A stretch of 8,850 nt of DNA from an uncultured Lachnospiraceae bacterium (GTDB taxonomy: Bacteria; Bacillota; Clostridia; Lachnospirales; Lachnospiraceae). Below are positions 1 to 6,946 of this stretch, in pieces. Every line of letters starts with the position of its first letter. The first letter of the stretch is position 1. The notes under the pieces were generated by a model. It had not been told where the DNA came from. It saw only the letters and a list, made by a program, of their open reading frames with translations, and searched no databases. Position numbers and translations under genes: made by a program. Where the stretch lies: assembly GCA_946183625.1 (NCBI GenBank), contig CAMHCL010000061.1, forward strand, positions 1-8,850, given 5' to 3'.

Positions 1-1733
1 CTCTTAATACCATATATTGGATTTTTAATGGATTTCTTTATATCCGCCAACTGTTCCTCTCTAATCTTAAGTCTTTCTTCTCTGTTGGCAATTATGCCTT
101 TCAGATTACCAATTTCGGCATTTTTCTGGATTTCTTTAAGCTCTAGATACGACTTATTGATTACTTCCTTTTGGTATTTAGGCAGATATAGATACTTCCT
201 GTCTTTGCCATGAACCTTCTGCTGGAATTCATCCTCCATAGCCTCGAAATCAGGAATAGCCATCATGTCTATACCGCACATAACAACAAAATCCTCAGGA
301 GACATCTTTTCAGTGATCAGGTATGCAATGTCATTATATAGATATCTGTATATTCTATATCTCAGATAATTATCAATATCTGTCTCTTTATCATCAGAAG
401 TTTTATCCGAAATCCATTCATAGTCTATGCACACACATCTGTCAGCCGATATACCATCCAGGGAATCCTCTAACATACCGGCCATGGTCTCGGATATAAT
501 AACTATATTCGCAGGTAAGCAATCCACGTTATAAATCTTTTCCTCAGAACTCTTTTTAAGAAGAATGTTATCTGTTATCTTATTCAGAAATCCCACATAA
601 CCCTTCATGACCATTTTAAAGCCTTCATCACTGTCTGGATCAGGAGCTTTTCCTAGTCTATCCGCAAGGATCTTAACAAGTTTTTCTCCCAGGTTTTCTC
701 CCGACACAAAGTCGAACCATACCTCATCATCCTTTACTTCAGGAACCACAAAGGACATCTTGTCATATATTCCCTGCAGCTTCTGGTGATTTGAAACAAT
801 GCTGTCCAGATGTTTCTTTGCTTCCGGACATTCAGCCTTCTTTACTGCATACCGTTTTCCACATACCTCAACTATACTGGTCATAATCCTGTACTCAGGT
901 GCACGTCCGGTGTTGAATTTCACATATTCAACCTCCTGCTCCTGTGAAGGTTCAAGTGCTGTTCCTTTTTTATAACATACAAAAAGGAACGAATTCGCAT
1001 GATCAGGATAACGGCCTTTTCTGCATATCCTGTCTGTCTCCGACACTTCATCCATAAGATCATATCTGTCGTTGACATAGGATGGAGTAACTGTTTTTAT
1101 ATCTCCAGGCTTCGGGAGCCTGTCATCAGAATAGATTGCCTCAGTAAATCTGTAATCCGGATAAGGATAATAGACCTTAAAATCCATTCCATTTTTCAGT
1201 ATGCCGTTGCAGATTTCATTTCTCTCCACATATACTTCATCTGCTAATCTTTCAGTACCTGTAATATATCTGATCCCGAATTCATTATCAGCCGCAAAAA
1301 GAATAGTTCCTTCCGGCTTAAGGATCACATTTAACTCATGGAAAAGAGTTTCCAATGCATTCATCCCAGGAATTAGCAAATCTTCAGCAACAAGGGGGCA
1401 CCCTGCCACAAGGATGTAATCATAACTATTATTAGCCGGGGCCGTCTCGCTTTCAAGACTCATCTTCCTTATGTTGGAGAAAGCAAGTCCCGGATCATTA
1501 TGATCATATGCGACCGTCTGAATCTCAGCCTCCAGCCCCTCTAAAAAAGCATTTATGGCATTGGAAGGCTGGCCTATATAAAGTATACTTCTCTTTCTGT
1601 CGCCATCAGAATCCTTCAGCTTATAATCGAACCATTTGAAGACATTCGAACGAAATGCAGAATCCGACAACAGCTCTGCATAGTCCGCAAAATCAGTCTT
1701 AAATATGTAGTTGTTCTGATCATTATTTGACAT
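1..1733 (-). CDS. WbdD-like protein: methyltransferase-like + kinase-like + coiled coil (partial, C-terminus outside window)
   Basis: The frame is open from ATG at 1733 to the left edge, giving 577 visible residues and no stop. Residues about 45-256 look like a class I SAM-methyltransferase fold: strand ILYIG (50-54), acidic end of strand 2 (D77), YDYILVAG (104-111), then LKPEGTILFAADNEFG (138-153), typical of methyltransferases in polysaccharide clusters. The glycine-rich motif I is degenerate (GQPSN, 54-58). Residues about 265-480 look kinase-like: YAVK (Lys298), a hinge-like FVSGENLGEKL, DCLPAN (Asp404, Asn409) as catalytic loop, and CIDYEW (Asp437) in the DFG position. From about 525 the chain is charged and helical (KEIQKN, NREERLKIREEQL), suggesting a coiled coil. 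The start overlaps the wzt stop by 11 bases, with AGAGG about 12 bases upstream, so translation is probably coupled. The likely role is modifying the end of the exported glycan. The architecture call is by eye; a glycosyltransferase or other domain may follow off-window. Confidence 0.72.
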   Translation of the reverse strand, partial: MSNNDQNNYIFKTDFADYAELLSDSAFRSNVFKWFDYKLKDSDGDRKRSILYIGQPSNAINAFLEGLEAEIQTVAYDHNDPGLAFSNIRKMSLESETAPANNSYDYILVAGCPLVAEDLLIPGMNALETLFHELNVILKPEGTILFAADNEFGIRYITGTERLADEVYVERNEICNGILKNGMDFKVYYPYPDYRFTEAIYSDDRLPKPGDIKTVTPSYVNDRYDLMDEVSETDRICRKGRYPDHANSFLFVCYKKGTALEPSQEQEVEYVKFNTGRAPEYRIMTSIVEVCGKRYAVKKAECPEAKKHLDSIVSNHQKLQGIYDKMSFVVPEVKDDEVWFDFVSGENLGEKLVKILADRLGKAPDPDSDEGFKMVMKGYVGFLNKITDNILLKKSSEEKIYNVDCLPANIVIISETMAGMLEDSLDGISADRCVCIDYEWISDKTSDDKETDIDNYLRYRIYRYLYNDIAYLITEKMSPEDFVVMCGIDMMAIPDFEAMEDEFQQKVHGKDRKYLYLPKYQKEVINKSYLELKEIQKNAEIGNLKGIIANREERLKIREEQLADIKKSIKNPIYGIK

Positions 1734-3033
1734 TATTAATAGTAACCTCTGAATCCATATCGTAGAATCCAACTGTGTTCTGCTGGGATACTACGGACAG
1801 ATTGATCACATCGTAAAGTCTGTGGGATACGCAGAATTCATCTCCTTCATATCTGGTGCTTCCAAAGGACAGGAGATACTGTCCGCCTTGAAGGCTCATA
1901 TTCTGCTTAAATGTAATGACTCTCTCATCTCCCGGATTAAGCCTGCCTATGTTCATCTTTTCAAACATGGTATTAGTTCCGGTTATATCCACGCCCTTGA
2001 GAGTCTTCAGAGTATATGAAACTATAGGCATATCCACAGTATCATTTGCTCTTATCTTCACCTTCAGTATGAAATCTTCTTTCTTCAGAAGTGTATCTGT
2101 ATAGTTGCCATTATTATCAATAACGGCAAAATCTATTATCTCTATCTTCTTGTCACCATAGTCCTGAAGATCAGGATTGATGGCATAATTTGATTTCCAA
2201 TTACCTTGGCCTGCGCTTTCCGGCGCACTGTTATTATCAAATGTACTGCCACCGCCGGCTTCTCCCGTCTCACCAGATGTATCCTCATCATCCAGTTGTC
2301 CAACCAGCGCCCTCTTATACATATCGATCATTTCAGAAGGAAGTCCCTCGCCTATAACATGACCCTTGTTAAGAAGGATCGCCCTGTCACAATATCTCTG
2401 TATTGTGGAGAGATCATGACTTACAAAAAGTATAGTCTTTCCGGCTTCCTTGAATTCTTCAAACTTCTTATAGCATTTAGCCTGGAAAAATGCATCACCT
2501 ACGGAAAGAGCTTCGTCAACAATGAGTATTTCAGGATCGATATTGATGGCAACCGCAAAAGCCAGTCTTACAAACATACCTGACGAATACGTTTTAACCG
2601 GCTGATTCACGAATTCTCCAATATCAGCAAATTCCAGAATATCATCTAATCTCTCATCTATCTCCTGCTTGCTGAAGCCGATCATGGTACCATTCAGGTA
2701 AATGTTCTCAACACCTGTATACTCCATATTAAAACCGGCACCAAGTTCAAGCAGTGCTGAAATTCTTCCATCTATCTCAACATTACCCTCAGTAGGTGAC
2801 AGAACTCCAGTGATTATCTTCAGGATGGTAGACTTACCCGCACCATTAGTTCCGATGATACCTACGCACTCACCCTTTTTAACACCAAAAGTAACATTGT
2901 GCAGAGCATAATGTTCTCTATAGTTCTTACGTCTTGTGAGCCCAAGAGAATCCTTCAGCCTGTCTCTCGGATGCGTATACAGCTTATAAAGTTTTGATAC
3001 ATCATCAACGATGATGGCATAATCTTTATTCAT
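1723..3033 (-). CDS. wzt: Polysaccharide ABC transporter ATP-binding protein with C-terminal Wzt-type glycan-binding domain
   Basis: 436 residues; the cytoplasmic ATPase partner of the Wzm permease, powering export of a lipid-linked polysaccharide. Residues 1-245 are the nucleotide-binding domain: Walker A GTNGAGKST (61-69), the family's variant signature YSSGM (149-153, not LSGGQ), Walker B ILIVDEAL (169-176), D-loop SVGD (177-180) and switch His206 in FVSHD. The N-terminal YKLYTHPRDRLKDSL segment is typical of the Wzt/TagH group. A Gly/Ser/Asp/Glu-rich linker (about 246-285) leads to a beta-rich C-terminal domain (about 290-436) matching the Wzt_C type, which in studied O-antigen systems binds the modified end of the glycan. 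TagH-like ATPases of about 250-260 residues lack it. The start lies 72 bases after wzm, with only a weak purine-rich site (AAGAAGATAGAGA) upstream. The 3' end overlaps the next gene. Function is well supported; the cargo is inferred. Confidence 0.93.
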   Translation of the reverse strand: MNKDYAIIVDDVSKLYKLYTHPRDRLKDSLGLTRRKNYREHYALHNVTFGVKKGECVGIIGTNGAGKSTILKIITGVLSPTEGNVEIDGRISALLELGAGFNMEYTGVENIYLNGTMIGFSKQEIDERLDDILEFADIGEFVNQPVKTYSSGMFVRLAFAVAINIDPEILIVDEALSVGDAFFQAKCYKKFEEFKEAGKTILFVSHDLSTIQRYCDRAILLNKGHVIGEGLPSEMIDMYKRALVGQLDDEDTSGETGEAGGGSTFDNNSAPESAGQGNWKSNYAINPDLQDYGDKKIEIIDFAVIDNNGNYTDTLLKKEDFILKVKIRANDTVDMPIVSYTLKTLKGVDITGTNTMFEKMNIGRLNPGDERVITFKQNMSLQGGQYLLSFGSTRYEGDEFCVSHRLYDVINLSVVSQQNTVGFYDMDSEVTINNVK

Positions 3034-3105
3034 GAGCTTGTCTCTATCTTCTTATCAGATTGATCATCTATAAAAAACGTCGTCGTTACATTTCACATAA
3101 ACTGC

Positions 3106-3939
3106 TTACAGAACATCTGCAAAGTGTACCTTAAGCTTTCTGAAAACACTGGTTCCAATTCCGAAAAGCAGTATTGTCACTACCCAGAAGTAGATGGTCC
3201 ACTTCCATTTCTCAGGTCCCCAGAACCAGCCGTCTGTTATAAGACTGTCTCTGAAACCATCAACTATGTAAAACATTGGATTGAGTTTAAGTATCTTGTA
3301 AATAGTCGGATGGCTGCCTGCCAGCATATCGTGGGCATTCCACATGATAGGTGTCAGCCAGATTCCAACCTGCAGAACACAGATATTGATAAACTGTCCC
3401 AGGTCCTTGAAGAAGACCATGATGGCTGAGGTGAAATAAACCAGACTCAGCACAAAACAGAAGTTTGCTATCACGTAATAAACTATCTGGATAGTATAGA
3501 GTGATGGCATACAGCCCATGCATATAGACAGCACAATGGTAAATAGTATAAATGCCATATGCACAAAGAGTGCCGACATAACCTTTACCAGCGGAAGAAT
3601 GTCTATGTTGAATACAACCTTCTTAACAAGATAATTGTAATCAACCAGCGAATGGGTTCCACCATTAAGAGCATCAGAAAAGAAGAACCATGGAACTATA
3701 CCTGTGATGATGAAGAGTACATAAGGATACTCTCCGCCCTGGCCCTGTCTGAAACCGATGGTAAAGACGAACCAGTACACAAGTACTGTAACTATTGGCT
3801 GTATAAAAGCCCACATGATTCCCAGATACGAGCCGGCATACTTGGTCTTGAAATCATTCTTCGCCAAGGTCTCAGCCAGCTTACGGTTAGTATATAAAGT
3901 TTTCGGAATGGTCACATAAGACCTGAAAAACTCTTTCAT
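3106..3939 (-). CDS. wzm: Polysaccharide ABC-2 type transporter permease
   Basis: 277 residues, the normal length for Wzm/TagG/RfbA permeases. It forms the membrane channel that, with Wzt, moves an undecaprenyl-linked polysaccharide across the cytoplasmic membrane. The N-terminal cytoplasmic stretch carries the conserved DFKTKYAGSYLGIMWAFIQP pattern (29-48). About six hydrophobic segments follow (roughly 41-63, 72-92, 117-142, 147-170, 185-203, 246-264). The conserved tail FRKLKVHFADVL (266-277) is a hallmark of this family. AGGTG sits five bases before the ATG, supporting this start. rfbC ends 19 bases upstream and wzt begins 72 bases downstream, so the three genes are very probably one transcript. 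Whether the cargo is a teichoic-acid-like polymer, a rhamnan or a capsule cannot be read from this gene alone; the adjacent rfbC favours a rhamnose-containing chain. Confidence 0.93.
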   Translation of the reverse strand: MKEFFRSYVTIPKTLYTNRKLAETLAKNDFKTKYAGSYLGIMWAFIQPIVTVLVYWFVFTIGFRQGQGGEYPYVLFIITGIVPWFFFSDALNGGTHSLVDYNYLVKKVVFNIDILPLVKVMSALFVHMAFILFTIVLSICMGCMPSLYTIQIVYYVIANFCFVLSLVYFTSAIMVFFKDLGQFINICVLQVGIWLTPIMWNAHDMLAGSHPTIYKILKLNPMFYIVDGFRDSLITDGWFWGPEKWKWTIYFWVVTILLFGIGTSVFRKLKVHFADVL

Positions 3940-3958
3940 TTCTGCACCTGTAAAAAGT

Positions 3959-4531
3959 TTATAATCCTCTTTCAGCCTTGTAATCAGCTATGCCTGACCA
4001 CTTTGTATCCTTGTCAGAAAGAGTCAGATCGTCAAATGTCATTCCTTCCGGAAGCGGCCACTCAACACCTATTTCCGGATCTGACCACAGCAGACCACCC
4101 TCGTCATTTGGGTGATAGAAATCAGAACATTTATAACAAAACTCGGCATAATCAGAAAGAACGATGAAACCATGGGCGAAGTTCTTAGGGATGAAGAACT
4201 GCTTTTTATTCTCAGCACTGAGCTTTACTCCGAACCACTTGCCAAATGTAGCTGATCCCGGTCTTAGGTCAACAGCCACATCAAAAACCTCTCCACTGAC
4301 AACTCTTACCAGCTTGTCCTGTGGAAACTCCTTCTGGAAATGTAATCCTCTAAGAACACCTTTCTTGGAAGCGCTCTGATTATCCTGAACAAACTCCATG
4401 TCGATACCGACTTCCTTGAAATCATTATAATTATATGTCTCCATGAAATATCCTCTGTCATCTCCAAAAACAGTAGGAGTAATAACTCTTAAGCCTTCAA
4501 TCTCACAAGTTTCAACTGTAATCTTTCCCAT
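3959..4531 (-). CDS. rfbC: dTDP-4-dehydrorhamnose 3,5-epimerase
   Basis: 190 residues, the usual RmlC/RfbC length. The enzyme epimerises dTDP-4-dehydro-6-deoxy-D-glucose at C3 and C5, the third of four steps from glucose-1-phosphate to dTDP-L-rhamnose, in the cytoplasm as a cupin dimer. Visible family motifs are DDRGYF (24-29), VLRGLHFQ with the catalytic His64, QDKLVRVVSGEVFDVAVDLR (71-90), FIPKNFAHGF (113-122) and YKCSDFY with the catalytic-type Tyr133. The ending LLWSDPEIGVEWP is also typical. AGAAAGGA six bases before the ATG is a strong ribosome binding site. The other rhamnose genes (rfbA, rfbB, rfbD) are not here and must lie elsewhere if the pathway is complete. The 57-base gap to dapL has no visible terminator, so read-through from the dap genes is likely. 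Its place directly before wzm suggests rhamnose or a related 6-deoxysugar in the exported glycan. Confidence 0.96.
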   Translation of the reverse strand: MGKITVETCEIEGLRVITPTVFGDDRGYFMETYNYNDFKEVGIDMEFVQDNQSASKKGVLRGLHFQKEFPQDKLVRVVSGEVFDVAVDLRPGSATFGKWFGVKLSAENKKQFFIPKNFAHGFIVLSDYAEFCYKCSDFYHPNDEGGLLWSDPEIGVEWPLPEGMTFDDLTLSDKDTKWSGIADYKAERGL

Positions 4532-4537
4532 GTTCGT

Positions 4538-4545
4538 TCCTTTCT
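4538..4545 (-). promoter_or_regulatory. Ribosome binding site of rfbC
   Basis: AGAAAGGA on the minus strand, six bases upstream of the rfbC ATG at 4531. It is one of the best Shine-Dalgarno matches in the window and fixes the rfbC start. Confidence 0.8.
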
Positions 4546-4588
4546 GACTAATTATTTTTCATATATAATCTTAATCACACAATTGTAA

Positions 4589-5806
4589 TTATAACGCCTT
4601 AATACGGTCTATAGCTTCTACTGTATTTTCATAAGTACCAAAAGCAGTAAGTCTGAAATGTCCTTCTCCACTTGGTCCGAATCCGGAGCCCGGTGTACCT
4701 ACTACATTTGCATTCTCAAGTAGATAATCGAAGAAATCCCACGAAGTCATACCATCTGGAGTCTTGAGCCAGATGTATGGTGCATTAACTCCACCTGAAA
4801 CTGTATATCCAGCCTCTGCAAGTCCGTTCTTGATATAAGCAGCATTCTTCATATAATATGCAATCTGCTCTCCTGTTTCCTTCTGGCCTGCTTCTGAGAA
4901 TACAGCCTCGCCTGCGCGCTGAATGATATATGGAGCACCATTAAACTTGGTACCATGGCGACGAGCCCAAAGACTGTTCAGTGTAACTCCATTATCGTCC
5001 TTTATATCCTTAGGAATTACAGTATATCCAAGACGTGTACCTGTAAATCCTGCATTCTTAGAGAATGATCTTATCTCTATTGCACATGTTCTTGCACCTT
5101 CACACTCATAAATACTGTGAGGTACATCTGCTTCACTTATATAAGCTTCATAAGCAGCATCATATATGATAACTGAACCATTCTTATTAGCATAATCAAC
5201 CCAGTCCTGAAGCTGTGACTTAGTTATAGTCGCACCTGTAGGATTGTTAGGGAAGCAGAGATATATAACATCCGGAACTTCCGAAGGCAGTTCCGGAGCA
5301 TAACCATTAGCTGCAGTACATGGCATATATATAACGTCACTCCAAAGTCCTGTGTCAGGATCATATGTGCCGGTACGACCTGCCATTACATTTGTATCAA
5401 CATATACAGGATAAACAGGATCACATACCGCAATCTTTACATCTTTTTCAAATATCTCCTGGATATTTCCGGAATCACTCTTGGCTCCGTCACTGACAAA
5501 AACCTCATCAGCAAATACTTCTGCTCCAAGCGGCTTATATACCTTATCTACTATGGTATCTCTAAGGAAGCTGTAACCCAAATCAGGCGCATAGCCTTTA
5601 AATGTATCGGCTGCTGCCATTTCATCAACTGCGTCATGAAGTGCCTTGATAACTGTAGGACACAGCGGCTGAGTAACATCTCCTATTCCCAGTCTGATGA
5701 TCTTCTTATCAGGATTTGCTGTCTGAAAATCATTTACCTTTTTTGCGATTGTCGAGAAGAGATAACTTCCCGGTAACTTTAAATAGTCCTGATTCACTTT
5801 GAACAT
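4589..5806 (-). CDS. dapL: LL-diaminopimelate aminotransferase
   Basis: 405 residues from the ATG at 5806. This PLP enzyme transfers an amino group from glutamate to tetrahydrodipicolinate, giving LL-DAP in one step and bypassing the acyl-blocked dapD/dapC/dapE route. The start MFKVNQDYLKLPGSYLFS is the family's typical N-terminus. Fold type I aminotransferase motifs, numbered from this Met: DGAKSDSGN with Lys109, FPNNPTG with Asn188, YDAAYEAY with Asp216 and Tyr219, SFSKNAGFTGTRLGY with the PLP-binding Lys250, and HFRLTAFG with the carboxylate-binding Arg385. The longer open frame begins at ATG 5830, but GGAGGT lies nine bases before ATG 5806 and inside that extension, so 5806 is preferred. 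The next enzyme of the pathway, dapF, is 77 bases upstream on the same strand. DapL occurs in plants, Chlamydiae, some archaea and many Clostridia, which fits the inferred host. Confidence 0.96.
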   Translation of the reverse strand: MFKVNQDYLKLPGSYLFSTIAKKVNDFQTANPDKKIIRLGIGDVTQPLCPTVIKALHDAVDEMAAADTFKGYAPDLGYSFLRDTIVDKVYKPLGAEVFADEVFVSDGAKSDSGNIQEIFEKDVKIAVCDPVYPVYVDTNVMAGRTGTYDPDTGLWSDVIYMPCTAANGYAPELPSEVPDVIYLCFPNNPTGATITKSQLQDWVDYANKNGSVIIYDAAYEAYISEADVPHSIYECEGARTCAIEIRSFSKNAGFTGTRLGYTVIPKDIKDDNGVTLNSLWARRHGTKFNGAPYIIQRAGEAVFSEAGQKETGEQIAYYMKNAAYIKNGLAEAGYTVSGGVNAPYIWLKTPDGMTSWDFFDYLLENANVVGTPGSGFGPSGEGHFRLTAFGTYENTVEAIDRIKAL

Positions 5807-5815
5807 TTTATATAT

Positions 5816-5821
5816 ACCTCC
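5816..5821 (-). promoter_or_regulatory. Ribosome binding site that decides the dapL start
   Basis: GGAGGT on the minus strand, nine bases before the ATG at 5806. It lies inside the coding extension that ATG 5830 would give, so it argues that the first eight codons of the longer frame are not translated. Confidence 0.85.
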
Positions 5822-5836
5822 AATATTCATGAATCT

Positions 5837-5866
5837 ATTATATGATTTATTAAATATCTGACTGAA
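5837..5866 (-). promoter_or_regulatory. Candidate internal promoter upstream of dapL
   Basis: On the minus strand the dapF-dapL gap holds a perfect -10 hexamer TATAAT (5837-5842). Eighteen bases upstream is a weak -35 candidate, TTCAGT (5861-5866, three of six consensus positions). A start near 5830 would leave a leader of about 24 bases carrying the GGAGGT site, which agrees with translation from 5806. The region is AT-rich, so a chance -10 is possible. Confidence 0.4.
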
Positions 5867-5883
5867 GTCTATGTGAAATCAAT

Positions 5884-6870
5884 CTAGATTTCACCCTCGA
5901 ACACCGTCGTAGCAGGTCCTGTCATAAAGACCATGTTGCACTCTCTGTCCCAATGTATGAACAGATCGCCGCCAAGAAGAGATACTGTTATCTCATCATC
6001 AGTCTTATCGTTAAGAACACTTGCAACTGTAGCCGCGCAAGCACCAGTTCCGCACGCGAGAGTTTCGCCAGAGCCTCGCTCCCACACTCTCATCTTTATA
6101 TGCTTCCTATCAATAACTTCGATAAATTCTGTATTTACTCTCTCAGGGAAATGCCTGCTTGTTTCAAACATAGGTCCCACTGTTTCAATAGGGAAATCAT
6201 CGGTATTATCCACAAATACTATGCAGTGAGGATTGCCCATAGAAACGCATGTACCGTAATACATCGTATCATTTATAGCAATTGGCATTCTGAACGCCAC
6301 ATGCTCCTCCGGATTCATAGCCTCAGGAAGATATAATTCTTCATCATTCCTCTTTGCTATTTCAGAAAAGACTTCCTTAACAGTTCTAGGATTAGCACAT
6401 TCATTAAGCTTCACAGGAACCTTCTCTGGTTCAAGGATAGGAGCTTCCATGTTGACGGTGACATATTTAACAACACGGCCATTATTATTAACATTTAAGT
6501 ATCCGTATTTCTGTGGATCCTCAGCTCGAAGAACATCAACAGATTCCGAGATAAGGTCCAGCTTTTTGATACCAGACAGAGTCTCGACATATATGACATC
6601 CTTATCAGTCATGCCATGATCATATACATACTTGCCAACACATCTGATGCCATTACCGCACATCATACCTCGGGAACCATCCAGATTATACATATCCATC
6701 ATAAAGTCAGCCTTGTCACTTGGCTTTATAAGAATAAGACCATCTGACCCAATTCCGAAGTGACGGTCACTTACGTACTTTGACAGTTCAACAGGATCGT
6801 CAACCTGTTCCTGAAAACAATTTACGTATACGTAATCATTTCCGATTCCGTGCATTTTTGTAAATTTCAT
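5884..6870 (-). CDS. dapF: Diaminopimelate epimerase
   Basis: 328 residues from ATG 6870. It converts LL-DAP to meso-DAP, the peptidoglycan cross-linking residue and direct precursor of lysine, using a two-cysteine cofactor-free mechanism. The start MKFTKMHGIGNDYVYVN is canonical. Numbered from that Met, Cys71 in MCGNGIRC and Cys273 in GETLACGTGACA are the catalytic pair; SMGNPHC (210-216) and the GSDGLILI segment (41-48) are substrate-site motifs. It is longer than the roughly 275 residues of the E. coli enzyme, mainly through an extra segment of about 30 residues between VNMEAPILEPEKVPV and YYGTCVSMGNPHC (about 154-204). The open frame could start at TTG 6894, but the canonical N-terminus and the GGAGTG eight bases before ATG 6870 support the shorter form. 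It sits 77 bases before dapL, the enzyme making its substrate, so the two probably form a functional unit. Confidence 0.95.
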   Translation of the reverse strand: MKFTKMHGIGNDYVYVNCFQEQVDDPVELSKYVSDRHFGIGSDGLILIKPSDKADFMMDMYNLDGSRGMMCGNGIRCVGKYVYDHGMTDKDVIYVETLSGIKKLDLISESVDVLRAEDPQKYGYLNVNNNGRVVKYVTVNMEAPILEPEKVPVKLNECANPRTVKEVFSEIAKRNDEELYLPEAMNPEEHVAFRMPIAINDTMYYGTCVSMGNPHCIVFVDNTDDFPIETVGPMFETSRHFPERVNTEFIEVIDRKHIKMRVWERGSGETLACGTGACAATVASVLNDKTDDEITVSLLGGDLFIHWDRECNMVFMTGPATTVFEGEI

Positions 6871-6878
6871 AAATATAA

Positions 6879-6884
6879 CACTCC
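6879..6884 (-). promoter_or_regulatory. Ribosome binding site that decides the dapF start
   Basis: GGAGTG on the minus strand, eight bases before the ATG at 6870. It supports that start over the in-frame TTG at 6894. Confidence 0.7.
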
Positions 6885-6904
6885 ATTTAAACAAACTGAA
6901 AGAT

Positions 6905-6933
6905 ATTCTAACAGTTTTTTAGATTTAAGTAAA
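6905..6933 (-). promoter_or_regulatory. Candidate dapF promoter with extended -10
   Basis: On the minus strand: -35 TTTACT (6928-6933, four of six consensus positions), a 17-base spacer, and -10 TAGAAT (6905-6910, five of six) preceded by TG one base upstream, forming an extended -10. Initiation near 6898 would give a short leader of about 28 bases that includes the GGAGTG site. That leaves no room for a lysine riboswitch. It lies in the 76-base gap after the surface-protein gene. Confidence 0.5.
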
Positions 6934-6946
6934 TCATTTGTGTTTA

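Noticed and set aside
2206..2583. Plus-strand open frame of 125 codons
   Set aside because: It lies wholly inside wzt on the opposite strand, with no family resemblance; the wzt motifs clearly claim this DNA.
3070..3089. Hairpin AACG-ACGA-CGTT followed by T-run between wzm and wzt (minus strand)
   Set aside because: The stem is only four base pairs, too weak for an intrinsic terminator, and termination here would separate the permease from its ATPase.
3559..3897. Plus-strand open frame of 112 codons within wzm
   Set aside because: Antisense shadow of a well-supported permease gene; no domain seen.
4532..4588. Possible promoter before rfbC (TTACAA, 17 bases, TATATG)
   Set aside because: Only three and four consensus positions match in an AT-rich gap; not distinguishable from chance.
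5807..5830. Upstream ATG giving an eight-residue longer DapL
   Set aside because: The GGAGGT site for ATG 5806 falls within this extension and the family N-terminus begins at MFKVNQDYLKLPGSY.
6871..6894. TTG start giving an eight-residue longer DapF
   Set aside because: The canonical epimerase N-terminus starts at ATG 6870, with GGAGTG placed correctly before it.
6871..6946. Lysine riboswitch or terminator before dapF
   Set aside because: The gap is only 76 bases, with no compatible fold; the inverted repeat AAGTAA/TTACTT has a 14-base loop and no T-run.
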